Position numbers and translations under genes: made by a program. The notes below the pieces were generated by a model, which was not told the origin of the DNA, searched no databases, and worked only from the letters and a program-made list of their open reading frames with translations. From Amyelois transitella (taxonomy: Eukaryota > Arthropoda > Insecta > Lepidoptera > Pyralidae), in assembly GCF_032362555.1 (NCBI RefSeq), contig NC_083505.1:2657501-2721500 (forward strand): a DNA stretch of 64,000 nucleotides, given 5' to 3'. This document shows positions 1 to 12,087 of the stretch, piece by piece (position 1 is the first letter of the stretch; every line of letters begins with the position of its first letter).

Positions 1-681
1 TTGTATTAGGAGCTCCCAGAGGAGCGCCGTAATTAAATTAATGCCGCCAGCCCTCTTCGGCTTGTTCTAGTAATCTGACACCTGCATTGTTTTCTCTTGG
101 CCTCAGTATTAGTTTTGTTATTATCTAAACATTGTCTTTGTCTTTTATTTCTGTTATCAATTCTCTGAAAGCAGTTGCACCTTTGAGAATTTCAATATCA
201 TGAATGATTGCTTTTTTACTTTCTTTATTATGAATTCTTTGGTTTTCCAATTGATTGTTACGTCCACTTATGAATTCTACATTTCAAGAAATTAACCTGA
301 ATCTGAAAAGTAAGACTGACTTAGAGCTGAAATTATGACCGAATTGAGAAGTAGATAAAAGGTTTTTAGAGAGAAACTAGTTCAATGTAAATCAGATTCT
401 CTCAATGATTTGACTCTGTCAAGTCTTGTGCTCTTAACAATTCTATCGTAGATCGCCCAATCAAATTAGATAGTTATTACAGATCGCATCGCCCTAACGA
501 ACAGTATCAGAAGCGCACGCGTCTGTAATTCAATAAACACATTACACCGATTAGCTAGGAGCCCCCTAGGGTAAGGGCAGCCAGTATTTAAATAGGAAAG
601 AATAACTGGTAAAAAAAACGAAGTAACATCTACATGAAAAGCATTATTTTTAAGGTCAATTTTAAACCTTAAGTAAAAAAA
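1..681. other. Non-genic AT-rich flank
   Basis: No exon, RNA gene or repeat shared with the rest of the window was recognised here. The only open frame is short, runs into the neighbouring repeat and has no familiar motif. Confidence 0.5.
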
Positions 682-954
682 ATACATACATATGACATAC
701 ATATGATCACGTCTATATCCCTTGCGGGGAAGACAGAGCCAACAGTCTTGAAAAGACTGAATGGCCACGTTCAGCTATTTGGCTTAATGATAGAACCGAG
801 ATTCAAATAGTGACAGGTTGCTAGCCCATCGCCTAAAAGAGGAATCCTAAGTTTATAAGCTTATCCCTTAGTCGCCTTTTACGACATCCATGGGAAAGAG
901 ATGGAGTGGTCCTATTCTTTTTTGTAATAGTGCCGGGAACCACACGGCACTAAA
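682..954 (-). repeat. SINE-like repeat family A, near full length
   Basis: Near-complete copy of the commonest repeat in the window. Read on the minus strand, the head is GTGCCGTGTGGTTCCCGGCAC (938-954 region), the middle contains the 'ATGTCGTAAAAGGCGACTAAGGG' type block, and the tail is the 'GGGATATAGACGTGATCATATG' type end followed by ATGT-like repeats. The T-rich/TATG tail and the presence of many copies on both strands fit a retrotransposed short element. I recognise it as a common lepidopteran repeat but cannot name it with certainty. Confidence 0.85.
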
Positions 955-1092
955 AAACATATAATGATTTTAAAAACATACTTTAGCTCATACCTATTTC
1001 TATTATGTACGATACTTTAATTACTACAAAAAAAAAACATTAAAAAATATGAAAAAGATAGTAAAAAGTAAAATAAAACCAAAAATTTTGTT

Positions 1093-1164
1093 CTCTCCGG
1101 CGGGGAATCGAACCCCGGTCTCCCGCGTGACAGGCGGGGATACTGACCACTATACTACCGAAGA
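1093..1164 (-). tRNA. tRNA-Asp (anticodon GTC)
   Basis: On the minus strand the sequence folds as a standard cloverleaf. The acceptor stem is TCTTCGG with CCGGAGA, the D-arm carries TAGTATAGTGGTCAGTA, the anticodon arm is CCCGCCTGTCACGCGGG with anticodon GTC, and the T-arm is CCGGGGTTCGATTCCCCG. The discriminator base is G. The A-box and B-box (GGTTCGATTCC) are intact, there is no intron, and a TTTTT stretch follows within about 12 bases on the minus strand as a Pol III terminator. It looks functional. Confidence 0.95.
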
Positions 1165-2662
1165 CTTGAAATCAGTGTGCGAAATAAGCGATATCATTAG
1201 CCATCTTATGACGTCTATAATACACAACTGAAATTTGATTTCTGTAATTAATACCGATGAAAATTTTATTAATGTGTATATATAACTTTAAAAAAATATT
1301 TTTACATTATTTTAAAATATGTTTACTGATAAAAAATAAAACATAAACGACAAAAGAATCCAATTTGGCCCAAACATGATTCACCGGTAAAATCTGACGC
1401 AAGTGTTGCCAACACACCAAAATGTTCCCGTAATAAGTGGCATGTGCCATAATTGATGCACCAGGGCGCGGCGAGCGTTTGACACGTGTGTGCATTGTAT
1501 GACCCACAACCCACGAGTGTGCCCTTACTGACACGCTTTTTAGCAATTTCAAGATTAGCTTTTTAGCTCACCGCTTGATGGGTTTATAATTAAGTTTGAA
1601 TTGATTTTGTGTTTCGAAATTATTTGCTTTGATAATTTCTTTTTTAACCTATCTATTGAAATTGATTACTTTGTTTTTGATACCGGCAATCTTACAAACT
1701 CGTAAATGCCCATTAAAGAAAATTGGTGTATTAATGACTTCGTTTAAGAGATAAAATCGCTATACTTATTGCAATTCTGCACTTATTATACTTACTCTTA
1801 TATTGTTTCCAATAAAAAAAAACCTTTAAAAATTTAGGTGCTACTATGACAAACATTCAGTAGGTAACATAATTAAACTCGTTCCATTTTCAAAACAAAC
1901 CGCAAATGTTGTATCTTAATCAAATTATTCGTATTTTGATTGGCCAGAGCGCACACTGCGCGCGTTTTTCGAGTGTTTTGATTTGTCGGTGCGACGGTGT
2001 CGCCAGTTGTCAAAATGTTTTCGCAAACTCTCGAATCGAACATGTTATATTGATTATTAATACGAACCTTATCACTAAGGAATTAGAGTTAAAATCCTAT
2101 AACACTGTAGCATGATATTTACCCACTTTGGTGTTTCGTTTTATACCTTATTCATATTACGTTAAAGGTTGAAATTAGGGTCGACATTTAAGGACTATAG
2201 ATCTGTAGGTAATTTTCCGTGCAGGTCAGATGTGAACTGGTGCAATTGAAGTGCAAAAATAACAGGGAATGCGAGTACATTTGTTAAAATAACAGCAAAT
2301 CATGTTCAGTTTTAGACGTTAAAATCTTTTGAAATACAAAAATGTTATTTTGTTCGAAACAATGGGATTGTATTTTATTTCGGCTTTTGTTTTTGGAATA
2401 TTAGGACATTTGGCTTGTGATTGGTCTGGTAATCGTAATCTGAAACTGAAAATTTTAGAAATCGTAATAATGTTTCTCAAATTATCGAAAAATGTAATTA
2501 CAGTCTGCACCGAAACTTCGATCCCTTATTTGGGTTCTGTGGACCACGTCATGTTTCTTTGTAGGTGACTGTACTACTTTTTTTTCATACGGTTAATACT
2601 GACGTCGATATATTTCTTTATTTATTATACTAGGTAGATAAGAAAAGGAAGAAAATGAAGGG
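1165..2662. other. Non-genic stretch with two GC-richer patches
   Basis: No exon was recognised. Two patches stand out from the AT-rich background, near 1430-1530 and 1930-2040; the second contains dense CG dinucleotides. They match no other copy in the window, so they could be single-copy regulatory sequence. This is inferred from composition only. Confidence 0.35.
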
Positions 2663-2912
2663 GCCGTGTGGTTCCCGTCACGAATAGAAAAAATAATAGG
2701 ACCACTCCATCTCTTTGCCCTGGATATCGTAAAGGGTAGGCTTATAAACTTGGGATTCTTCTTTTAGGCGACGGGCTAGCAACCTGTCACTTTATATGAA
2801 TCTCAATTCTATCAGTAAGCCAAACGGCTGAGCGTGGCCTACCAGTTTTTTCGAGACTGTTGGCACTGTCTACCCCGCAAGGGATATAGACGTTATTATA
2901 TGTATGTTTATA
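2663..2912 (+). repeat. SINE-like repeat family A, near full length
   Basis: Head GCCGTGTGGTTCCCG at the start, then the 'ACCACTCCATCTCTTT', 'GGCTTATAAACTTGGGATTC' and 'CTGTCTACCCCGCAAGGG' blocks in canonical order, and a tail of ATATGTATG repeats. Confidence 0.85.
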
Positions 2913-3479
2913 TGTTTGTAGATAAAAAACCACTCATTCCACAGATTGCCATTCCAATTCGGTTAAATTTAACTTTTTAATTCACACCTAAAATTAGAGA
3001 CTTAAAATAAACATGCGTCTTGATTATGCGATAAATACTTTCTTTATCAGTAACTATTGACTTTATTACAGTAATAGTAAGAGAAACCTGTCATTGGCCT
3101 TATAATAGCATAAGATTAATACTGTATTACTATTTAATGTATACGCTGTTGATTTCTTTAATAAAATAAAAAAAAAATAAAAAAAGAAAATCTTGAAAAT
3201 CAATTTCTCATATCTCCGCCGTGCACAAACCGTAAAGAGATTTCTTCTCTCCGCGTCTCGAGCACGTCCCGCACGTGATCCGACCACGGCAGATTTTCCC
3301 GCGGAGGCCACTGACCTGCACTGGGTTGCCAACTTTAAAAATATTCTTACCAATATTTAAGTTTCAGCGATTTAAACGAAGCCAGTATTGAAGTTAGTGT
3401 ATTTCAAGGAGATTATAGGCTTAATACTGGAACATACAAAAAGAAATTTGAGGAAAGCATTTTCATACATACATAGATA

Positions 3480-3556
3480 AGTACATACTAAATTACGCCT
3501 CTTTTCCGAAGGCGTAGGCAGAGACACCACATCTTTCCACATGCCACGATCCTTAA
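3480..3556 (-). repeat. LINE 3' end, family E fragment
   Basis: Minus-strand fragment matching the 3' end of the reverse transcriptase element at 12.1-12.8 kb. Shared blocks are the complements of 'GATCGTGGCAAGTGG', 'GTAGTCTCTGCCTA' and 'AAGAGGCGTGATTT'. It is 5'-truncated, as is usual for non-LTR retrotransposons. Confidence 0.7.
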
Positions 3557-4404
3557 TTTCAGGGATTTCAACAACTTAAAAACAAAGATATTATATAAAA
3601 TCGGGTATAGATTTTGTCTTAAACAATACTACCTAAATCAAAAATTGCTCACTATTAAAGCAGCCATTAACATTAATAGTCCATCATACACCAATAATGA
3701 TGCTATTTGCGAAATGTTATGCAAAGCCTCTGGGCTCTCTCCGCTCCACGCTCCCCACAATATCTGTCATATTTGATTTATCTCTATAAAATAAGCCGTT
3801 TAATAAACCCTTCCTTTGTCGAAATTAATACCGTGTTTTATCACGAGTTTTAGTGGATAAATATTAATAACTCTTTTAAATGAAACCGAAAGAAAGAAAC
3901 AATTTAGTTTTTCAAAGATTATTTTATCACGCTGTTCCCGTAGCGTAGCACGCGCGACGCTGTTTTTATCGCGCGAAATAGTATAGTTGTCCCGTTTCAT
4001 GAATTAAAAGCGAAGCAGCGATTGTTTTTCGCGCTATATAAACGGAGTCGCGCGTGACATGCCACGGAGGCTGGTTTAGAAGTGTACCTATATGCTCTAT
4101 GTGTTTTCTTCATTACAAGAGCAGCATGGAAGCTTGCACTAGATTAATGATTTATGAAATAGAGATTAAGGAAGGTAGTATTTTAAATTGTCAGGAACCA
4201 CACGGCACATAAGTTGTAAGTCTCCATGTTGGTAAAACTATACGGCGGAGGTTATCAAAAAATATTGCTTCAATGATTAGACCTTAAAATTTCTTATTAA
4301 GTTTTCACCTTTTACCTTTACTTTTTTCACCTTTTAAATTTCTTATTAAGTTACAATATGCTTAAGGTAATTAAGGTTCTCTGCTTAACCCAATGTTAGA
4401 CTGT
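3557..4404. other. Non-genic stretch; TATA-like site and short shared motif
   Basis: No exon recognised. A CTATATAAAC sequence at about 4034-4043 sits in a CG-rich context and resembles a core promoter, but no open frame of note follows. The 3990-4045 segment resembles 56939-56995 (both contain 'AAGCGAA.CAGCGAT.GTTTT.CGCG'), so it may be part of an unnamed repeat. A short family A remnant (minus strand) is at about 4193-4209. Confidence 0.35.
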
Positions 4405-4485
4405 TAGAAATGCTATTAGCATTAAGTCCGCCTATTGTACTTTACAAATTGTAATTGTTACAATAAAGAATAAATAAATAAATAA
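4405..4485 (+). repeat. LINE-like 3' end, family F fragment
   Basis: Contains 'CATTAAGTCCGCCTATTGTAC' followed by 'ACAATAAAG' and an AATAAATAAATAA tail. The same order recurs at about 35.3-35.7 kb and 39.1 kb. The built-in AATAAA and simple-repeat tail fit the 3' end of a non-LTR retrotransposon. Confidence 0.6.
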
Positions 4486-5585
4486 TAAAGAGATATATAT
4501 TGTATCGTGCATCAAGTAGAACAGTAAGAAAATAATCGAAACAGCCCCTTGGAAAAACTAATAAGGTTTTCCGCGGTGACACTTGACAAATTCGTTAATT
4601 CCTACCCGAGGGTCCATCGTTGCAAAATAAAAAAGGTACAGAAATAACACGTTATAACAATAGAGAACCGAATATTATCAATAAATTATCACAGAGTGAT
4701 CTATAGATAGTGAGTTATTATTTGAATTAAAAGATCAAATTTCTGTTCGGTTGTATAATTTTTAAGTTCACGAGTATTATGTTCCTAGGGTATTCTGTAC
4801 CTACGTATTATTTTCAAGTAGGAGGAAGAAATAACTTCCTATCAAAATTGAATGGTAATACTAAATATGATTTTCGAAGCCTGTAAACGCAATATAAAAC
4901 AATATAGACTTAAAAAAATAAAATGGCGGACTGATTTCTGATGAGATTTCTGGTGGTCAACTAAATTTAAAAAACAATATATTTATTAACATTATATATA
5001 TTTCACTTCATTAGAAGATTATGTAACCAAGCAGATAAAATAGAAATATTAAACCAGATACAATCAAAAAATCTTCTCAAACATTTATAGCGCGTATTCA
5101 CTACTGAACCCCAAAAGATGACTACGCGGAATGCTAGCCTCAACGAAATACCGCTAAAAGAGGGTATCCCCGAAATCACAAATTCCTGTCCGCATACGGT
5201 CACAAATACATCGCAATAAGTGAAGTGACTGGAGCTTTCTGGGCGAGCTTTCTCCGGCAATCTGCATTCCAAAGCTCGAGGTAATGTGACAGACCTTTAC
5301 GACTGAAAGCTCTCTGCCAACATTCAGCTTAATAGTTTTGTGTTTTGTGAAATAAAAATTGTATTTTATATGTATCACTTATACAATCATTTAAGTGGTA
5401 GACAGAATTGATAGCAGCAATAATGAAGACGAACGATTAATGAAGGTTATCTTACTTAAAATTAAGATTCAGATTAAAGTTTTAAATCTGTTAAATAATT
5501 GGAGCCACACACATAGATATTTATTTTAACAGATAAATTATCAATCCGGCGATTTTTTTTAGGTTAGATCAATCTGTTTAAATCA
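4486..5585. other. Non-genic AT-rich stretch
   Basis: No gene or window-repeated element recognised. Minus-strand open frames at about 5.0-5.4 kb overlap one another in different frames and show no domain. Confidence 0.4.
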
Positions 5586-5674
5586 CACATACATACATAA
5601 AATCACGCCTCTTTCCCGGAGGGGTAGGCAGGGACTACCTCTTTCCACTTGCCACGATCTCTGCATATTTCCTT
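5586..5674 (-). repeat. LINE 3' end, family E fragment
   Basis: Minus-strand copy with the complements of 'GTAGTCCCTGCCTACCCC', 'CCGGGAAAGAGGCGTGATTT' and a TATGTATG tail. It is 5'-truncated to about 90 bases. Confidence 0.75.
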
Positions 5675-6510
5675 CAAATTAAATCACATTTTCTTCAATT
5701 TATCCATATTTTATTCAACCTTTCAATTGCTCCTAAAGTTTTGCCAGTTAAAACATAAATTGTGTCCGTCTGTCCAAACCCTAAGTTGTGGGAATGCAAG
5801 AGTCACCCTGCTTATTGCTGGTGACAATTGATGTTTGTAGTTTTGTCGCTTTTGCTTTGGGGATACGGTATTGAGGTATTCAAGTTACTTACTTATCAGG
5901 TAAGTTAGTTTCCAAGTATAAGCAAATGTGCATCGGTGAATTTAATTAACAGTTTCACAAGAATTCAACAAAAACGCTTTAAGTTTAGCTACCTAAAAAA
6001 AAGTCCAATTAAGAAAGGTTAACTTTTGTACTTCGGTTAAAAATTAAAAACTCTTATTTCTCCCTTATTATTATTTATTTAATAAATACCTTAGTTAAAT
6101 AATACTTATGGTGTTGCGAACTTATGACCAAAAATTCGACACTAAACGCTACTTCAGTATTCATTTAACCTGAAAAAATTCCAAAAGAACAAACCTAAAA
6201 CATATGTAGTAGCCAGCACTATAAATCTTCCTCTAAGTGGCATTTACACGCAAACATATCTTTTGCAAGTGAAGCAAATCGTAAATGTCTTCCCGAAATG
6301 TTTCGAGCGTTTTGTGACCCCAGGGCGGGTCTGAGGGGGGTAAATTGACCCGAAAAGGTCGTCATATTGTGAGGAAACAAAAGGTTTCTACATAAAATAG
6401 AAAATTATCTTAAAACAGATTTTTGTTCAAAAGTAATAATGATGTGTACCTAAATAGAAAATGTCTATTAAATTTGGCATAGTCTTAATATCACAGATAG
6501 ATTTATTTTA

Positions 6511-6702
6511 TACATACTTACATACAAATTGTCACGTCTAATCCCGTATCTCCGTATCTAAGGTAGACAGAGTAAACAGTATTGAAAAGACTGGTAGACC
6601 ACGTTCAGCTTTTTGGCTTGATGATAAAATTGAGATTCAAATAGTGACAAGGTTGATAGCCCATTGCCTAAAAGATGAATCCCAACTTCATAAGCCTATT
6701 TA
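6511..6702 (-). repeat. SINE-like repeat family A, head missing
   Basis: Minus-strand tail and middle of family A, including TATG-type tail, 'CAACAGTATTGAAAAGACTGG', 'GTGACAAGGTTG' and 'CCTAAAAGATGAATCCCAA'. The head with GCCGTGTGG is absent. Confidence 0.8.
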
Positions 6703-7835
6703 TCTTATTACACTATAAATTAATTTTAATTCTAAAATAAATCTTTCTTAAGAGAGTAAAGCTTCTATGGGTAGCTCTGACATGTACTGCTGGATCAGAG
6801 TTTACATACAAATTCGATGATTCCTTTTCATTTAAGTACCAAGATTAGCTTTATGTGGGTGCGTTTATGTTTTTTTTTCTGTAGATATACCTAACCATTT
6901 TGATAATAGAAAGCATAACTAAGTTTAACTTACCAAGATCCCTACATACTTAGTAACTTCTTATGCTTCATATTAATTTTTTAATAAAAATTTGTTGGTT
7001 CAGGGTATTCTTAACCTGACCTTTCTCTAGAATGATTTGATTTGATCATAGTGTTAAGTTTATTTAAATTTGGACTATGTTATCGATTGTAACCTGTTGT
7101 GTATACCTTAAGAATAAATAAATATGTCAAGTTGGAGCTTATAATATATTTTTTGGAAAATCAAACCTTACTCCGTCACTTCAAACACATAAAACCTGTC
7201 GTGACACACCCAGGCAGATGTTTTTCATTCTGTGTTAAATATTTAGATTCATTTTACAAATTACGTAACAGAATTAGCCTCAAGGATTTCCCTGCTCGGC
7301 TTTATTTTTCAACAAAGATGGCTGTGTTTGCCAAGCTCTCAGGCAAGATTGTGCTACCTATTTTCCATTAGGAGAGACGACTAGAGTGTTTTCTCAGTAC
7401 AGACAACCACAAAAGCCTTTATACTAAACGTATTCAATTTTAAACCTTACGACAGAAGCTTTAGAGTGATGTTGTTCATCAGTTTTCGAAGGTGACTGTA
7501 CGAGACAAGAGATTCAATTGTACAGTGTTTACATTCGTCAGAGGTTTGTTATCTCAATCAAAATTTACTAGATTCTGCTTTGTTGGATTCCTCTAGAGTG
7601 ATGATTGTGTCGATATTCCTTCATCAGAGAATAGTCTTATTTTTAGAACTGAACGATAGAACAATACGGACAGAATGAATTTTTCAATAATCTTTATGCT
7701 TTTTGTAATAAATAGTACAAAAATTCTGGCAGAACTTTCACGATTTTTTTGAATCCGAAAGTAAGCGACAGCTTACTAGACCATCCCCTAAAAAGTAAAC
7801 CCAATTTTTAAGTCATTATCTTGAATGACTTAATA
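6703..7835. other. Non-genic stretch
   Basis: AT-rich with no recognised gene. A 90-codon plus-strand frame at 7099-7371 has no identifiable motif and ordinary background composition. Confidence 0.4.
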
Positions 7836-8235
7836 TAAATGAGTCGGCAGTTGAACGGTTAGATGCCCGGCTAAAATGCGCAAGTATAGAGGCACCAGTT
7901 CAAATCCTATCTCGATCGTGTACCAATGACTCTTTTCTGAGTTACGTACAATAGTTTGTATGCTTACATATGTTCTTACGGTAAAGAGAAAACATTGCGA
8001 GGAAATGCTCATAGGTAACTGAATGTGTAACCATGATCGAATATGTATTAGGTTCCCCTGCAAAGGTTGTGAAGGTTAAATTTGAGTCGCTTCGTATAAA
8101 ACCGCTCTCAACCAATTCAAGATCCATGGTCAACGGTGTACCCTGGGTTCTTCTCCAGAGTAATAAGATTGTAACCAGAACTATCGCTAGGAGGAAGACC
8201 TTGATTGACTTTAGAGACTTAACAGGCACACAACA
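7836..8235 (+). repeat. tRNA-like SINE family D, long diverged copy
   Basis: The left end (7840-7925) is tRNA-like: GAGTCGGCAGTTGAACGGTTAGATGCCCGGCT, then CAGTTCAAATCCTATCTCG, which resembles degenerate A and B boxes. The body runs through 'TTACATATGTTCTTACGG', 'GAAAACATTGCGAGGAAAT', 'GTAACCATGATCGAATA' and 'GGTTCCCCTGCAAAGGTTG'. The same body, on the opposite strand, is at 49.4-49.65 kb. A minus-strand frame across 7942-8229 that looks like a membrane-anchor protein is explained by this repeat. Confidence 0.6.
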
Positions 8236-8240
8236 TGATT

Positions 8241-9439
8241 TTCTTTGTCACCAGACCTGTAAGAAACAGGTTTAATTATGTAAGTATTAGCATGTATGTT
8301 TAGTTAAATATGTTAAACGTTACTTATACACACGCCATACCGCTCCAAAATTCATCTTTCCTCTCATGGGTCTGCTGGAAGCGATTTCTTTTGAAATAAG
8401 TAGCACCTTTGAATTACTGTTATAAAAGCTCCTGTATATAATTTTGTGCACATAAATAAATAAATAAACAGTACCTAAATCACGCATATAATATATAGAG
8501 ATGGTCATTCCCCCCAGTGGGGTTTGGGGAGGTGGGAATGGAGGGATGCGGCTCGTAAACCGGGATTCTCGGGAAATCCGCACTTCACTACGGACCTCGG
8601 TAATCACGCCGGCGTCTCACTGTGTGGATTTGTGGATATTATACGTCGTGTGTATGTAGGTATACCTTAGGCGTGCCTCGTGTTCGTGTTAGAGCGAAAA
8701 CTTTTGCTTGGTAGAATTTCTTTTTTTTTTTAAATTTTTTTCTGAATTTTTCTAGTGTCGCAGTGAGTTTGACGATTATTTTTTATATTTACTCGACTAA
8801 TAGTAGGAACCAGTAAGCTCATAGAATGTGATTGTATGTTTAGCAAATCCTTTTGACTAAACGTTTTCGTCTTTTAATATTTATCGTCTTTTTAAGCATG
8901 CGGTAACTTTAAAACTATTATATTTAATAATTAATGAAAAGAATTATTTAATGTAGTAATTTGATAGATATATATAATTATAGTAAAACCTGCGCCACGC
9001 ACGCGCACACATTCCCTGCATAGCATCAACTTGCGGGAGTGTGCCCAGAAAGCTGGCAGCATTTCCATTTTGAATGGCAATGCTGATTCTCTGAGCTAGA
9101 TAATTGTCAGCCTTTAACATTACAAATCCTACAAAGTAGAATATAAATCTTAAAGGCTGAATAATGGCCCCGGTAAATTTACGTCACCTCACTATTATAA
9201 CCTTAATAAAGTACCCTGGACAAGTTTGCAGTTGCCTTGAAACGTGCACTTTTAATCTTGCACCTGCTTCGTCTAAGTGCAGCTTGATATCTGAAGTCCT
9301 AAAAGCTATTTGGATTTTTAATTTTTGATGTAATACCCTCTTAATTGTAACAAAGAGAATGTTAAAATTTTTATTTTAACCTTCAGAGAATTTTGTATGT
9401 CTAATAAAATTGTAGAAATTATCTAAAGATTTATACACT
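8241..9439. other. Non-genic stretch with a GC-rich patch
   Basis: No exon recognised. A GC-rich patch lies at about 8500-8640 with 'GGAGGGATGCGGCTCGT'; the string 'AGGGATGCGGCTCGT' also occurs near 33.01 kb, hinting at a shared low-copy repeat. Confidence 0.35.
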
Positions 9440-9520
9440 TAAGCACCATCATACCTGTCTCCCATTAGGGTAGGCAGATTATGCATTTCCACTTGCTACG
9501 ATCCTTACAGATCTCCCCCG
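9440..9520 (-). repeat. LINE 3' end, family E, degenerate
   Basis: Degenerate minus-strand fragment with complements of 'TCGTAGCAAGTGGAAAT' and 'CTGCCTACCC' in the same order as the 12.8 kb element. Confidence 0.45.
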
Positions 9521-11299
9521 CTTCTTCCACATTATTAAAAACGCCATTCTTTCTATAGATTTCATTTAAATTTGTCGTATCTTACCGTATCGCTAGAAGT
9601 ACTATATTTTCCCACGTGCAAAATGCCGACCCCTTTACCGTAAGAATTTTTAGAAGTCCAGTATTTATACCCCACACTTCAACGTAGATTTAGTGCCAAA
9701 ATTCAACTTTCCACTACTACAAGTTAATCGAGTGGTCAGTCAATCAGTGGGATCTTCTCCAACACCTCTCTCCCTTACAAGTCTGACAGAGCCACGGGTA
9801 GTGTCACTGTTACCATGGGGCTGCTGGGACAAAATCGTCTCATTAGATCCTACCACGGGATAATTCAATGAGACAGACCGGACCGGATAGTAGGATAGAC
9901 CGGACTGTTTAAATGTTAATATATTTTAAAACTACCTGTTTTTTCAATAACTTTCCTAACCTCAAACTGAACACTCCTAAAAAGAGAATTGCATTTCTCC
10001 ACACTACACTCTCACGGTCTCTCCAAACCTGAATAATCAATGACCATGTAAATGCAAGCGGAATTTATGAACACCCCAATTTGGTCCGCCATTTTTTATA
10101 ACTCCTGCATTATTAACAGCTCCCAAGTAGTCTCCTAAATTATTGTTATGGTCCTTCGTGCCTCCGGCTTGATTTTCTACCTTCCCTATCGTTATTAGAT
10201 TATATTCTCTTTTAAATTGTTTTTATGACTCTGAGTGGGAGCATTTATGATTTTTTTTTCGGTATATACCTATTTGATTGTTTTTGAAATGTTTTTTTTT
10301 CTAATATTTCTCGTATTACTAAAATATGCAACAAATGATAAGTGGGTCGTTCTTCTTTTTAACCTACATAAAGGTGTCTTCGCCAGACCGTAAAAATAAA
10401 ACACGTGAATTATCAATATTTTTTCAAAATTACATTTTGATATACACTGTACTATACATACAATGACCGCACATATTTAAATAATATATTAATTAAATAA
10501 TTTCACTGTAAAAAGTAAGTTACAGAGTTGTGAATCCGCGTGACAGAGATGTTTTCATACAAAATCATTATGTCTCCCGATACATGAGCTTGCGTGTTAT
10601 CTATAATATTACGAAAAAAATATATTATGACCCAAAATGTAAAAATATCCTAAATCTCTTTAATATATTACCTATCGTGTAACAGTAATAGTTAATTTTT
10701 AATACTATGAATAAAATTATTAAAATATCTCAAATACTCGTCTCCCTCTACCTAATGTTTTGCGTGGTAAATTCTGTCACGTGGGTTTTCTAACGAAATA
10801 CGTACTGTTGCTGCTCTACCTTGTGGCATGCGAACCGAGGGAATTACCCCCTTTCGACCCTCCCTACAGGTTCCCGTCTGCGAACAGAAGGCAGCGCCTC
10901 AGTCGCCCAAACGCAGTGTCAGGACGCGCGTGTTTTTAAACGATTACCGCTTCGTTACGTAAGTAATTGATTGAAATTATAATGATCATTGTTACTTTTT
11001 GTTGTTTACTCTTACGTAATAAGAAATATTTTATGCTCGACATGTAAATTATCAAATTCTATGTTAACTTTTAAATATAATCAACTTTTTAACAAAAATT
11101 TACCCTTCCGTCACACGACAATTTTGTCACTTAGTTATTGTGACGAAGTGGTAAGTACGTGACGGTGGGGTATTATAAATAATGTTTTTGTTAAATTTAT
11201 GCTTAATTGAAAAAATACTTTAAAAAAATCATTAGTTTTGGTAGTTATTAGGATAATTATTCCTACGGAAAATCTTCTGTTGTCATTTAGATACTAATT
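9521..11299. other. Non-genic stretch
   Basis: No exon or repeat recognised. A moderately GC-rich block at about 10790-10940 and a block with several GTCAC/GTGAC motifs at 11110-11175 adjoin the decayed ORF that follows. Confidence 0.35.
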
Positions 11300-11344
11300 A
11301 CTTATTTTCTATCACCAGATAACATCAAGGTGTAACAGAAGACA

Positions 11345-11737
11345 TTAACAGCTGCAGAAAGACAATGGATTTGTCGCGCGAAAAGAGTTAATGACCCTGA
11401 GAAAGTGGCTGAAGAAAACGCAAAGATTTAGAAAGATACCATGCTCGAAAAAAGCTAGTGGCTGATATGAGCGAGCGAGAACATCGAATTCAAAAGCGAA
11501 GATGGCAAGAAGCTAATAAAAAATGAAGAGAGAAGAAAAAGAAGCTTGAAGAGGCACTTTTGAACACACCGGCTCCATCGCAAACACCAGAAAGTCCAAG
11601 AGAAACTCCATGTGCAACACCGACTCCCTCTAAAGTCTTAACGCGCAGTTCCAAGGCAAGAAAAATAATGAAAAGAGATAGAATAAAGTTATACAGAGAT
11701 AATGTTAAGTATCAAGAAAAAATAAAACAGTGAAAAC
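11345..11737 (+). pseudogene. Decayed lysine/arginine-rich ORF, probably transposon-derived
   Basis: Reading from 11345 gives a protein-like stretch opening LTAAERQWICRAKRVNDPEK. A one-base shift after about 30 codons continues the same kind of sequence (RYHARKKL... then MSEREHRIQKRRWQEANKK). An in-frame stop is followed by another run, a proline/threonine-rich linker (TPAPSQTPESPRETP) and a basic tail (ARKIMKRDRIKLYRDNVKYQ). At least one frameshift and one internal stop show it is dead. Alternating basic helices with a PxTP linker resemble uncharacterised, often repeated proteins in arthropod genomes; I infer a mobile-element origin but cannot name the family. Motifs CTTCGTCAC/GTGACGAAG lie on both sides (about 11.15 and 12.94 kb). 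Confidence 0.5.
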
Positions 11738-11811
11738 AAAAAGGCAGCAGCAAAAAAGAGGAAAATGATTAAATGAAAATAATAGTCAGAACACAAAGAA
11801 GTACAACGTTC

Positions 11812-11868
11812 TATCGTTTAATGGCATTACATATATTTATATATATAATGCCATTAAAGAACGATACA
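11812..11868. repeat. Imperfect inverted repeat (hairpin)
   Basis: Left arm TATCGTTTAATGGCATTA and right arm TAATGCCATTAAAGAACGATA pair around an AT-only centre. The arms differ by a small insertion. It follows directly after the decayed ORF. Confidence 0.7.
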
Positions 11869-12087
11869 AGACTGTCAAAAGTCGAAGAGAAAAACGCCTC
11901 ATTCAATCGGTTTTCCAAACCCGTATCGTAAAAGAGCGTTCTACCAAAGCATTCTGATCTTGTACGAAAGATTGTTCTTTTTGCGGGATGATGTAACGAG
12001 GGCTACAGCTCTCACGAGTCTAAGAAGCTCTAATCTCAAATGTGATTTCATTTATTGTTTCAGTTTGATCTCACCTTATCATATTAT

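Noticed and set aside
1049-1231. 60-codon frame over the tRNA-Asp gene
   Set aside because: It reads through the complement of the tRNA; the cloverleaf explains the sequence.
7942-8229. 95-codon minus-strand frame with a hydrophobic N-terminal anchor
   Set aside because: Its second half aligns with the repeat body at 49.4-49.65 kb, so it is antisense to a SINE.
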